Of a DNA stretch of 10,277 bases, positions 1 to 7,849 are shown piece by piece. The translations under genes were made by a program, and so were the position numbers. Every line of letters begins with the position of its first letter. Position 1 is the first letter of the stretch. The stretch lies in the NCBI GenBank assembly GCA_934307185.1, contig CAKRCJ010000060.1, positions 1 to 10,277 on the forward strand, given 5' to 3'. The notes under the pieces are model-generated. The model saw nothing but the letters and a program-made list of their open reading frames with translations, was not told the origin of the DNA and did no database searches. This stretch comes from an uncultured Roseburia sp. (GTDB taxonomy: Bacteria; Bacillota; Clostridia; Lachnospirales; Lachnospiraceae).

Positions 1-63
1 TGGTTTCTTAGTACCGTTGCGAGCGACACGTAACGAAAGTGTGTCTTCGATGATTTTATTCAT
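1..63 (-). CDS. Possible start of a divergent gene, cut by the window edge
   Basis: On the minus strand an ATG at 63-61 opens a frame that stays open to position 1, giving 21 residues beginning MNKIIEDTLSLRVARNG and rich in basic residues at its end. An in-frame stop lies four codons before this ATG, so the frame cannot start much further upstream. No Shine-Dalgarno-like sequence precedes the ATG. The fragment is too short to name a family. A frame also runs through 2-79 on the plus strand and could instead be the tail of an upstream gene. The divergent reading is a guess based on the peptide's composition. Confidence 0.25.
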   Translation of the reverse strand, partial: MNKIIEDTLSLRVARNGTKKP

Positions 64-140
64 TTTGTACAATCATAGATAACTAAATTTGAGTTTCGCA
101 ATTGTTTAAAGATAACGCATAAATCAAAGGAGGACACAAT
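64..140. other. Intergenic leader of the antiporter gene
   Basis: This short AT-rich stretch holds a strong ribosome site for the antiporter, AAAGGAGG at 126-133, seven bases before the ATG. A weak vegetative promoter for the antiporter might be TTGAGT (89-94) and GATAAC (111-116) with a 16-base spacer, but both boxes are poor matches. It is too short for a large riboswitch, and no structured element is evident. Confidence 0.3.
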
Positions 141-1742
141 ATGACAACTTATTTATTGGTGGCAGCAATCGTGATTTTTGCCTGCGTGTTCTTAAGTAAA
201 GTTTCAAGCAGGCTTGGTATTCCAATGCTGCTTGCATTCATATTGCTTGGAATGCTCTTCGGCTCAGATGGTATTTTTAAAATTCCATTTGACAATTATG
301 CATTTGCAGAACAGATTTGTACCGTAGCATTGCTTTTTATCATGTTTTACGGCGGATTTGGCACAAACTGGCAGCAGGCGAAATCAGTTTCGGTAAAAGC
401 GGTCCTCCTTTCAACACTCGGCGTTGTGGTAACAACCGGTCTTACAGGTGTTTTCTGCCACTTCGCATTACATATAAGCTGGGTAGAAAGCATGCTGCTT
501 GGCGCACTGGTTGGTTCAACCGATGCGGCATCGGTATTCTCTGTTTTAAGGTCAAAAAGATTAAATCTGAAATATAATACAGCGTCATTGCTCGAAGTGG
601 AAAGTGGTAGTAATGACCCGTGTGCATACATGCTGACAGCAACCTTTATAGCGATTGCGCAGGGGAATGCGACCGGACAGCAGATATGGGTATTAATCAT
701 AAAGCAGCTTTTATTTGGCATTTTATTTGGCGCGTTAATTGCAGTGGCAGCGGTATTTCTCTTAAAAAAAATGAAATTTGCCACAGCCGGGTTTGATATG
801 GTATTTGTGTCCGGCATTGCCATGCTCGCATATGCGCTTCCGGCATTTTTAGGTGGAAACGGATTTTTAAGTGTATATATTGTAGGAATTGTTTTAGGCA
901 ATGTGGAAATCAGGAATAAAAGAAATCTGGTAAACTTTTTTGACGGAATGACAGGCTTCATGCAGATACTTATCTTCTTTCTGTTGGGACTTCTTGCGTT
1001 TCCGTCAAAATTGCCGCAGGTCGTACTGCCTGCACTGTTAATTGCCATATTTCTTACATTTGTTGCAAGACCGGCTGCAGTCGCGGCGGTACTCACGCCA
1101 TTTAAAGCGAATGTTTCCCAGCAGCTTTTAGTGTCATGGGCGGGGCTTCGTGGAGCTGCGTCTATTGTGTTTGCAATCATGGCAGAGATGGCAGTGGAGA
1201 CAGAAAATGATTTATTCCATATCGTATTTATGATTGTATTATTTTCTATTCTGCTTCAGGGCTCGCTTCTTCCGTACGTGGCAAAAAAACTGGATATGAT
1301 AGATGAAAATGGAGATGTCATGAAAACCTTCAATGATTACTCTGATGAAGTTCCGGTGCAGTTTATCCAGCTTACCATCCCAAAGAGCCATCACTGGTGC
1401 GGAAAAAAATTAAAAGATCTTACACTCCCGCCGGAGACACTTGTAGTACTGCTGAAAAGAAATGGTGAGAACATTATCCCGAACGGTGATACAGAGCTTT
1501 TGGAAAATGATGTGCTTATCTTAAGCGCCACCTCACCGGACCGGGTAGAGGGAGTATCGTTAGTAGAAATCTATGTAGATGAAAACAGCAAATATAACGG
1601 AAAAATGCTTTCAGAAATTCCCAAAAAAGAAAATACACTTGTTATTATGATACAGAGGAAGGAGCAGGTAATTATCCCGCATGGAAATATACGGCTTGAG
1701 AGCGGAGACATGCTTGTTGTGAGCAGAACGGAGATGGAATAA
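141..1742 (+). CDS. Cation/proton antiporter with two C-terminal RCK_C domains (CvrA/NhaP2-like)
   Basis: This 533-residue membrane protein probably exchanges K+ or Na+ for protons across the cytoplasmic membrane. Residues 1-385 are strongly hydrophobic with about a dozen membrane segments, as in the CPA antiporter superfamily. Family signatures visible are GSTDAASVF (125-133), ESGSNDP (154-160, with the Asn-Asp pair at 158-159 expected in the ion path) and WAGLRGA (333-339). The cytoplasmic tail holds two successive RCK_C (TrkA_C) modules at about 405-470 and 473-533, each ending in the typical 'I-P-x-G-x-x-x-L-x-x-x-D' pattern (IIPNGDTELLENDVLIL and IIPHGNIRLESGDMLVV). No nucleotide-binding RCK_N domain precedes them. 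It has a strong ribosome site (126-133). It lies beside the flagellar operon with no obvious functional link, and no intrinsic terminator is visible after its stop. Ion specificity cannot be read from sequence. Confidence 0.9.
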   Translation: MTTYLLVAAIVIFACVFLSKVSSRLGIPMLLAFILLGMLFGSDGIFKIPFDNYAFAEQICTVALLFIMFYGGFGTNWQQAKSVSVKAVLLSTLGVVVTTGLTGVFCHFALHISWVESMLLGALVGSTDAASVFSVLRSKRLNLKYNTASLLEVESGSNDPCAYMLTATFIAIAQGNATGQQIWVLIIKQLLFGILFGALIAVAAVFLLKKMKFATAGFDMVFVSGIAMLAYALPAFLGGNGFLSVYIVGIVLGNVEIRNKRNLVNFFDGMTGFMQILIFFLLGLLAFPSKLPQVVLPALLIAIFLTFVARPAAVAAVLTPFKANVSQQLLVSWAGLRGAASIVFAIMAEMAVETENDLFHIVFMIVLFSILLQGSLLPYVAKKLDMIDENGDVMKTFNDYSDEVPVQFIQLTIPKSHHWCGKKLKDLTLPPETLVVLLKRNGENIIPNGDTELLENDVLILSATSPDRVEGVSLVEIYVDENSKYNGKMLSEIPKKENTLVIMIQRKEQVIIPHGNIRLESGDMLVVSRTEME

Positions 1743-1758
1743 AAGTTTAATTTCCCCC

Positions 1759-1786
1759 TAATGAAATAGGAAAATCATCCGATAAA
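1759..1786 (+). promoter_or_regulatory. Sigma-28 (SigD/FliA)-type promoter of the flgM operon
   Basis: A -35-like TAAT (1759-1762) is followed 16 bases later by CCGATAAA (1779-1786). The sigma-28 consensus is TAAA, about 15-16 bases, then (G)CCGATAT/A, so the -10 is almost perfect and only one base of the -35 differs. It starts 16 bases after the antiporter stop and about 43 bases before the flgM start, the usual place for the late-class flgM promoter. Transcription would begin near 1793. It implies that sigma-28 drives synthesis of its own inhibitor FlgM. Confidence 0.8.
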
Positions 1787-1791
1787 TAACG

Positions 1792-1819
1792 TGAAAGCGA
1801 ATTTCAAGGAAGAAAGGAG
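1792..1819 (+). promoter_or_regulatory. flgM leader: small hairpin and ribosome site that decides the start
   Basis: TGAAA (1792-1796) can pair with TTTCA (1802-1806) around a 5-base loop at the expected 5' end of the transcript. AAGGAG follows at 1814-1819. It directly touches an ATG at 1820, which leaves no spacer, but lies nine bases before the in-frame ATG at 1829. The second ATG is therefore the likely start. A further AAGGA at 1806-1810 gives two GGA motifs in the leader, which may just be Shine-Dalgarno sequence. Confidence 0.5.
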
Positions 1820-1828
1820 ATGCCTAAT

Positions 1829-2110
1829 ATGCGTATCGATGCTTATAATCAGATCTCACAGATTTATAAAACAACCACGACAGAGAAGACGCAGAAAACA
1901 GATGCGGTGAAGTATAGACGTGACGAAGTGCAGATTTCCTCATTTGGAAGGGATTATCAAGTCGCAAAACAGGCAGTCGCTGAAGCAGCAGATATCAGGG
2001 AAGATAGAGTCGCAGAACTGAAAGCAAAGGTTAATTCTGGTAATTATTCCGTAGATACTGCAGATTTCGCGAGAAAATTATTAGAAAAATACAACACATC
2101 ATTAATGTAA
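1829..2110 (+). CDS. flgM: FlgM, anti-sigma-28 factor
   Basis: FlgM binds and inactivates the flagellar sigma factor sigma-28 in the cytoplasm and is exported through the finished hook-basal body, which frees sigma-28 for late genes. The 93-residue product starts MRIDAYNQISQIY. It has the FlgM layout: a polar, disordered N-terminal half, then 'DEVQISSFGRDYQVAKQA' and the C-terminal sigma-binding part 'RVAELKAKVNSGNYSVDTADFARKLL', with the hallmark V-x-x-L-K-x-x-(V/I)-x-x-G-x-Y pattern. An upstream in-frame ATG at 1820 would add three residues but has no room after the ribosome site. It is first in the operon and 16 bases from flgN, an order common in Firmicutes. Regulation is probably autogenous through the sigma-28 promoter before it. 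Confidence 0.93.
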   Translation: MRIDAYNQISQIYKTTTTEKTQKTDAVKYRRDEVQISSFGRDYQVAKQAVAEAADIREDRVAELKAKVNSGNYSVDTADFARKLLEKYNTSLM

Positions 2111-2113
2111 AAA

Positions 2114-2129
2114 GTGAGGATGAATTTTG
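2114..2129 (+). promoter_or_regulatory. Ribosome site fixing a TTG start for flgN
   Basis: AGGA at 2117-2120, within GTGAGGA, lies six bases before TTG at 2127. The first in-frame ATG (2139) is 18 bases away, too far for this site. Another ATG at 2120 overlaps the AGGA itself and opens only four codons before a stop. TTG is therefore the best start. Confidence 0.6.
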
Positions 2130-2639
2130 GCTAGTTTAATGGAAGACCTGATTGATGTCTTAGGGAAAGAAGAAGAACAGTATCAGGGTTTAATCGAACT
2201 TGGAAAGAAAAAGAGAGAAGTTGTGATTAAAGCAGATATTAAGACCTTAGACGAGATTACGGCAGAAGAACAGAATGTGGCAAGCAATCTTGTCAATCTT
2301 GCAAAGCGGAGAAACAGCGTTTTAAATGATATGGCAACCGTACTTGGAAAAGATCCAAAAGACATCACGGTCACAAAGATGATTTCTTATCTGGAAGGAC
2401 AGCCCAATGAGCAGAAAAAGCTCATGGAGGTGAAAGAGAGATTACTTGAGACAGGAAAAGCGATGTCTGCGATTAACAGTCAGAATGAAGTCCTTTTAAA
2501 ACAGGCATTAGAGATGGTGGAGTTTGACCTTACATTGCTTAAAAGTATGCGGCAGGCACCTGAGACCGCCAATTACAACAAGAATGCCTATAATACAGGT
2601 GAGCTTCTTGGCAGCAGCGGCTTTGACGCAAAACAATAA
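2127..2639 (+). CDS. flgN: FlgN, export chaperone for FlgK and FlgL
   Basis: FlgN is a cytoplasmic type III export chaperone that binds the C-terminal helices of FlgK and FlgL and delivers them to the flagellar export gate. The 170-residue product is almost wholly helical and charged, with long amphipathic stretches at about 5-65 and 95-145 typical of the FlgN family, and the motif 'LIELGKKKREVVIKADIKTLDEITAEEQ' in the first half matches its usual pattern. The last 25 residues (Asn, Gly and Ala rich) look disordered and would carry the substrate-binding end. Identification rests on this helical pattern plus position between flgM and flgK. The TTG start adds four residues before Met5. Confidence 0.85.
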   Translation: MASLMEDLIDVLGKEEEQYQGLIELGKKKREVVIKADIKTLDEITAEEQNVASNLVNLAKRRNSVLNDMATVLGKDPKDITVTKMISYLEGQPNEQKKLMEVKERLLETGKAMSAINSQNEVLLKQALEMVEFDLTLLKSMRQAPETANYNKNAYNTGELLGSSGFDAKQ

Positions 2640-2658
2640 CATGTAAGGAGGGAGCACC

Positions 2659-4416
2659 ATGGCTAACGGCTTTGGAAGCTTATATATCGGAGCATCCGGG
2701 TTACAGAATTCCCAGAATGCTTTAAACACAACAGCAAATAACCTTGCGAACGTAAATACCAAAGGGTATGTGCGTCAGCAGGTTTTACAGGCAGACAGAA
2801 ATTATTTAACTTTTAATACATCTGCATCCATCAGTGCACAGCAGTCCGGTCTTGGCATGAAGATTGGTGATGTAGTGCATGCGAGGGATGTATTTTTGGA
2901 TAAGGCATATCGAACCGAATCAGGACGACAGGCATTTTATGCAGCCACCTATCAGGCAGTAGATGAAGTGTACACATTTTATCAGGAATTGCAGGGAACA
3001 GCGTTTCAGGATACTTTAGAGGATTTCTGGACAGCGTTTCAGGAGCTGGCTAAGGCGCCGGATGACAGTGTACAGCAGGATTTAGTCGTTCAGAAAGCGG
3101 GTCTATTTATCAGCAGGGCGAATGCTATCTATACAGGATTGTCAGATTATCAGAGTACAATCAATACACAGATTTCCGATGACATTGATAAAATAAATGA
3201 ATTAGGAAAAACCATTTTTGAATTAAACAAAGAAATCCAGAAAGTTGAAGCCGGTAATGTAGAGACAGCTATGACACTGCGGGACCAGAGGGATAATGCA
3301 TTAGATGAATTATCGTCTTATGTAAGCATTTCTTATAAAGAAGATTCGAGTGGAATAGTAAAGGTAAGTGTGGAAGGCGTTGATTTTGTTGATGAGGCAA
3401 AGTTTTACGAGATGGGGGCAGACAAAGATACCCGCACAGGATTTGTGACACCGTACTGGACACATTTATCAGATATGAAAAATGGGGAATACCATAACGT
3501 ATTCAACTTTGCAACACCAATTTCTTCAGACCGTAATAATGATGTTGGAGAATTAAAAGCGCTCATTCTTGCCAGAGGTGACAGAAAGGCAAATTATAAA
3601 GACATTGAAGGGCTCACTTCGGATGAATATAATAATTCCACATCGGATAAAATTGCAACAGGTTCTTCTGTTATGCTTCAGGCGCAGGCACAGTTAGACC
3701 AGTTAGTACATGGAATTATTACTTCCATCAATGATATTTTATGCCCGAACACGACATTGAGTGAGCTTACCGGCAGTAATACGCCTTTGACCGGAACAGA
3801 TGAAAATGGCAATACTGTTACTATCGCTGCGAATGCAAAGGTATTAGATACAGCAAACTGCTCTACCGGTAGTGATAAACAGCTTCCGCCACAGGAACTG
3901 TTTTCGAGACGTGGAACAGAGCGTTACACAAAGGTAACTGTAAATGGAACTGACTATTATGTATATAATGAAGAGGATGACACAGATGCGTCTAAACAAT
4001 ATACATTAACAGGGGTTAATGTAAATTCTGCATTAGTAGCGAATGAGACATTACTTCCATATCTGACACAGAATGGAAATGTAAATTATGATCTTGCAGC
4101 GAAACTTGCAGCCGCATGGGAAACAGAAGGGCTTACCTTAGACCCGGATGATACCAATAAGTTAAACTTTATCGATTATTATAATAATATGGTAGGAGCA
4201 TTTGGAACAATTGGTTCTGTATATGAGTCTACAGCAGAGAGTCTTTCGGGAACCGTGGATTCGGTGGATTCCCAGAGAGCACAGATTATGGGTGTATCTT
4301 CTGATGAAGAACTTACAAAAATGATTAAATTCCAGAATGCTTATAATGCATCCAGCCGATTTATCAATGTAGTCAATGAGATGATTGAGTCTATGATTAC
4401 ACAGTTAGGAGCATAA
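2659..4416 (+). CDS. flgK: FlgK, hook-associated protein 1 (first of two tandem copies)
   Basis: FlgK forms the first of the two junction rings between hook and filament and is exported to the cell exterior. The 585-residue product has both diagnostic ends. The N-terminal rod/hook signature (about 7-40) includes SGLQ, ALNTTANNLANVNTKGY and RQ. The C-terminal helix (about 545-585) contains KFQNAYNASSRFINVVNEM. Between them are the helical D1 region with LRDQR...LDELSS (207-220) and a variable outer region. It is somewhat longer than Bacillus or E. coli FlgK (roughly 500-550), with a Thr/Asn-rich segment at about 363-460. It carries two cysteines (362, 401), unusual for an external flagellar part. 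The ribosome site TAAGGAGGG (2644-2652) is very strong. It lies directly after the gene for its chaperone FlgN and 30 bases before a second flgK-like gene. Confidence 0.93.
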   Translation: MANGFGSLYIGASGLQNSQNALNTTANNLANVNTKGYVRQQVLQADRNYLTFNTSASISAQQSGLGMKIGDVVHARDVFLDKAYRTESGRQAFYAATYQAVDEVYTFYQELQGTAFQDTLEDFWTAFQELAKAPDDSVQQDLVVQKAGLFISRANAIYTGLSDYQSTINTQISDDIDKINELGKTIFELNKEIQKVEAGNVETAMTLRDQRDNALDELSSYVSISYKEDSSGIVKVSVEGVDFVDEAKFYEMGADKDTRTGFVTPYWTHLSDMKNGEYHNVFNFATPISSDRNNDVGELKALILARGDRKANYKDIEGLTSDEYNNSTSDKIATGSSVMLQAQAQLDQLVHGIITSINDILCPNTTLSELTGSNTPLTGTDENGNTVTIAANAKVLDTANCSTGSDKQLPPQELFSRRGTERYTKVTVNGTDYYVYNEEDDTDASKQYTLTGVNVNSALVANETLLPYLTQNGNVNYDLAAKLAAAWETEGLTLDPDDTNKLNFIDYYNNMVGAFGTIGSVYESTAESLSGTVDSVDSQRAQIMGVSSDEELTKMIKFQNAYNASSRFINVVNEMIESMITQLGA

Positions 4417-4446
4417 AAACATACAAAATGAGAAAGAGGTGAGCAG

Positions 4447-6282
4447 ATGCCATCACAATTTTTTGGATTAACAGTTGCATCATCAGGTTTAAGTGCTTAT
4501 CAGGCAGCATTAAATACAACCGCTAATAATATATCAAATGAACAGACAAAAGGTTACAGCAGACAGGCAGCCAATATTGAGGCGGCAGATGCATTGCGTG
4601 TGAATGCAAAATATGGAAGCATGGGTGCAGGTGTTACCATCAATTCCATCAAACAGATCCGCAGTGCCTACTATGATACAAAATACTGGCAGAATCAGGC
4701 TTCTCTTGGTTTGTATGATACGAGATTAAACTATCTTGAGCAGATAGAGAACTATTTTATTGATGATGATACCGAAAAGGGTTTTTCTACCATATTAAAT
4801 AAAATGTTCAATGCCTTAGATACATTAAAGACAAACAGTGGAGATGTGAACGTCAGACAACAGTTTATTTCTACAGCACAGAACTTTACAACATACTTTA
4901 ACAGTGTTGCAACAGGGCTTGGTGAAATTCAGGATAGTGTTAACGAAGAAATCAAATCTACCGTAGAACAGATAAATGCCATTGGTAAGAAGATTACACT
5001 GTTGAACAAACAGATAAATGTAATTGAAGTTGAGGGCGGTTATGCAAATGAACTGCGTGACCAGAGAGCATTACTCATTGATGAATTGTCATCAATCGTT
5101 CCGACGGAAGTATCAGAAGCACCGGTTACGAATTCAAAAAATCCGGACATGCAGACGGGAGGAACGTACTACACAGTAAAAATTAACGGACAGAGATTTG
5201 TAGATACTTATGATTACAATGAGCTGACCTGTGTAGCAAGACAGAATAAAGTAAACCAGTCTGACAGAGAAGGAATGTATGATATTTACTGGGCAAGTAC
5301 AGGAAACAGCTTTAAAGCAGGAGCAGATTCAAGCTCCGGTTCTTTAAAAGCATTATTTGATATCAGAGACGGTAATAACAGTGAGAACTTTACCGGTGCA
5401 ATTTCAAAAGTGACATCAACTGCAATCACGGTAAAAAATCCGTCTATCTCAGATTTAAATGCCATAACCATGCCGCAGGAAGGTGTTCTTACGATAGATG
5501 GCAAGACTTATGATTACAGCGGATTTTCATTTAAGACAGACACAGATGGTAATGTGACTGAGTACACATTTACATTAAAAAATGCACTCAGCACATCACA
5601 GATGGCAATGGTTGATGGAAAACAGGCGGCAATCGGTGATTCTATCGATTCCATGGGAGTTCCATACTATCTGTCGCAGATGAATGAGTTTTTACGTAAT
5701 TTTGCAACTGCTTTTAACTCATTAATGAATAATGCGAATGCGCAGGATTTAAACGGCGATTCTACAGATTACTATTCCTTCTTTACAGGAACACACGCAA
5801 AGAGCGGGGAAGAGTTTGTATTAAGTAAAGCAGAGAATGGAAAAGAATATCAGTCATCCGATAATACCTACTATCAGCTTACTTGTGGAAATGTATGCAT
5901 TTCTGATATTGCAGTAAGAGATGCTTCCAAAATTGCTACAAACGGAAAAATTACAGATGGTGTTGATTCGTATTCGATTGTGGAAAAACTGCTTTTATTA
6001 AAGAGTGATACAGTATTATATCGTGGCGGCGGAGCAGATGACTTTTTAAAGAGTATGATTGCAGATATTTCTGTTGATACACAGGAATCACAGCTTTTCC
6101 AGAAAAACTATTCCAATATTTCTACTACAATTGAACAGCAGAGAATGTCAATTTCCGGTGTAGATAATGATGAAGAAGCATTAGACCTTGTAAGATTTCA
6201 GAATGCCTATAATCTGTCGTCAAAGATGGTTTCCGTTCTGGCAGCAATCTATGACAAGCTGATTGAGGAGACAGGAGTTTAA
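4447..6282 (+). CDS. flgK: Second FlgK-type hook-associated protein
   Basis: This 611-residue protein has the same architecture as the preceding FlgK but is clearly diverged. It shares ALNTTANN at the identical position (21-28), TKGY (34-37), LRDQR...IDELSS (203-216) and a C-terminal FQNAYNLSSKMVSVL (584-598). A central module at about 315-395, with 'VLTIDGKTYDYSGFSF', resembles the beta-rich outer domain of some Firmicutes FlgK proteins and is not evident in the first copy. Three cysteines are present (262, 480, 484). The ribosome site is AGAGGTGA (4435-4442). It could form a mixed junction ring with the first FlgK, substitute for it, or form a separate ring. Nothing in the sequence decides which. 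FlgK rather than FlgE or FlgG is favoured by length, C-terminus and location. Confidence 0.88.
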   Translation: MPSQFFGLTVASSGLSAYQAALNTTANNISNEQTKGYSRQAANIEAADALRVNAKYGSMGAGVTINSIKQIRSAYYDTKYWQNQASLGLYDTRLNYLEQIENYFIDDDTEKGFSTILNKMFNALDTLKTNSGDVNVRQQFISTAQNFTTYFNSVATGLGEIQDSVNEEIKSTVEQINAIGKKITLLNKQINVIEVEGGYANELRDQRALLIDELSSIVPTEVSEAPVTNSKNPDMQTGGTYYTVKINGQRFVDTYDYNELTCVARQNKVNQSDREGMYDIYWASTGNSFKAGADSSSGSLKALFDIRDGNNSENFTGAISKVTSTAITVKNPSISDLNAITMPQEGVLTIDGKTYDYSGFSFKTDTDGNVTEYTFTLKNALSTSQMAMVDGKQAAIGDSIDSMGVPYYLSQMNEFLRNFATAFNSLMNNANAQDLNGDSTDYYSFFTGTHAKSGEEFVLSKAENGKEYQSSDNTYYQLTCGNVCISDIAVRDASKIATNGKITDGVDSYSIVEKLLLLKSDTVLYRGGGADDFLKSMIADISVDTQESQLFQKNYSNISTTIEQQRMSISGVDNDEEALDLVRFQNAYNLSSKMVSVLAAIYDKLIEETGV

Positions 6283-6313
6283 AGGCTTTGGTAAATGAGA
6301 GAGGAGAAATCCG

Positions 6314-7825
6314 ATGAGAGTTACGAATAACATGATGTTGAATCGTACAACATCTAATATTAACAATAATAAATATAACGTAAACAATTTAAACAATCAG
6401 ATGTCTTCCCAGAAAAAGATTTCAAGACCATCGGAAGATCCGGTTGTTGCAATCCGTGCACTTCGTCTGAGAAGTAACTTAAGTGAAATTAACCAGTATT
6501 ATGAGAAAAATATTCCGGATGCAGAGGCCTGGTTAGATGTAACAGAGACAGCGTTAAAGAATATGCAGAATATCTTAAAAGATATCAGGACACAATGTGT
6601 GTACGGAGCAAATGATTCTTTGAAGACAGAAGACAGAAATACCATTCTTACACAGCTTCAGGCACTTCGTGAACAGGTTTATTCCGAGGGTAATTCTGAT
6701 TATGCAGGAAGAACGGTATTTACCGGGTATCGTACGAATGAGAAACTGACATTTATGGAAGAAGAAGCAGATACCAAATATGAAATTTCACAGAAATTTA
6801 CATATAATGATATTCAGGAATACAGATATTATGATGGACAGGTAGAAATGAAGTCAGCAGATGAGCTGATTGCAAATGCAGGCAAGGTTTCAAATCCGTC
6901 CTGTTCCACATATGACAGAATCAGACTGGCATATGGTAATGTAGAGTCACTTACACAGAATGATATTACATTTACAGACAGTAATGGAAATGTTTCAAAT
7001 CCACAGAATCTGACAGTTTATAATTCATTGGAGGACTGGAAAAAGGCCGGCTCATCGGTAGCAGATAATGAGGTCGCATTTATAAAAGATAGCGGTGAAT
7101 TAATCCTTGGAAAAGATGTTTCAGCTGCGCTTAAGACCGGAAAAAGCAGCATCTCTGTTGATTATGCAAAACAGGGGTTTGATAAAGGTGAAATCAGACC
7201 GGAGTATTACTTTAACTGTACAGATGTAACAGATGCAAATAACAAAATCCAGTACGATAAATATGATGCCAATGGCAAGGAGATAACACAGGACATTAAC
7301 TATACCATTGCCATGAACCAGACATTGACGGTCAATACAAATGCATCCGATGTGTTTAATGCAGATATCGGCAGGGATGTAGATGAGATGATAAATGCAG
7401 TACAGGCTGCAATTGATGCCAATGATAAAGTGACTAAGATAGAAGATATGATGAATCAGGTGGCATATTCAGATGCAACTTCGCAGGAAAAATTGCAGGG
7501 ATGGCTTGATGCTGCGAAAAAAGAGGCAGATTATGCGAATGATAATCTTCAGAAGCTTTACAATAGTTATATTGGCAACTTTGATGATTACCTTTCCGAT
7601 GTCAATCTTGCCATTACTACAGTGGGAAGCAAGGGAGACCGATTAGAACTTACGGAAAATCGGATGTCTAACCAGCAGGAGACAGTCGAGAACCTGAAAT
7701 CAAATAATGAGGACAGAGAGCTTTCTGATATCATTATTGATTATACTGCAGCATACACAGCATACCAGGCATCCTTGCAGGCAGCAGGTAAAGTAAATCA
7801 GACAAGTTTATTAAATTACATCTAA
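6314..7825 (+). CDS. flgL: FlgL, hook-associated protein 3 (enlarged)
   Basis: FlgL is the second junction protein, sitting between FlgK and flagellin outside the cell. The N-terminus is flagellin-like: MRVTNNMMLNRTTSNIN, then QMSSQKKISRPSEDPVVAIRALRLRSNL (30-55), and 'SDYAGRTVFTGYRT' (128-141), which is typical of FlgL. The C-terminal 90 residues contain the flagellin-type helix with GSKGDRLELTENR (438-450) and YTAYQASLQAAGKVNQTSLLNYI. At 503 residues it is much longer than the usual 300 or so. The extra length lies at about 145-405, a variable, probably surface-exposed domain. Three cysteines (95, 197, 302) are present. The ribosome site is AGAGGAG near 6300-6306. Confidence 0.9.
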   Translation: MRVTNNMMLNRTTSNINNNKYNVNNLNNQMSSQKKISRPSEDPVVAIRALRLRSNLSEINQYYEKNIPDAEAWLDVTETALKNMQNILKDIRTQCVYGANDSLKTEDRNTILTQLQALREQVYSEGNSDYAGRTVFTGYRTNEKLTFMEEEADTKYEISQKFTYNDIQEYRYYDGQVEMKSADELIANAGKVSNPSCSTYDRIRLAYGNVESLTQNDITFTDSNGNVSNPQNLTVYNSLEDWKKAGSSVADNEVAFIKDSGELILGKDVSAALKTGKSSISVDYAKQGFDKGEIRPEYYFNCTDVTDANNKIQYDKYDANGKEITQDINYTIAMNQTLTVNTNASDVFNADIGRDVDEMINAVQAAIDANDKVTKIEDMMNQVAYSDATSQEKLQGWLDAAKKEADYANDNLQKLYNSYIGNFDDYLSDVNLAITTVGSKGDRLELTENRMSNQQETVENLKSNNEDRELSDIIIDYTAAYTAYQASLQAAGKVNQTSLLNYI

Positions 7826-7849
7826 TACCGTAAAACAGGAGAGAAAAAG

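Noticed and set aside
25..45. GACAC / GTGTC inverted repeat near the left edge
   Set aside because: Five base pairs with an 11-base loop and no following U-run; not enough to call a terminator or operator.
347..1180. 277-codon open frame on the minus strand inside the antiporter gene
   Set aside because: The plus-strand antiporter has clear family motifs across this region; the antisense translation shows no domain pattern and is a codon-bias shadow.
1743..1775. Possible terminator after the antiporter (CCTA and TAGG arms at 1757-1770)
   Set aside because: The stem is only four base pairs, overlaps the flgM promoter -35 and has no U-run.
1820..1828. Upstream ATG for flgM
   Set aside because: It abuts the AAGGAG with no spacer; the ATG at 1829 is nine bases away and gives the usual MRI start.
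2508..2762. Minus-strand frame across the flgN-flgK junction
   Set aside because: It overlaps two well-supported genes and the strong flgK ribosome site, and its translation resembles no family I recognise.
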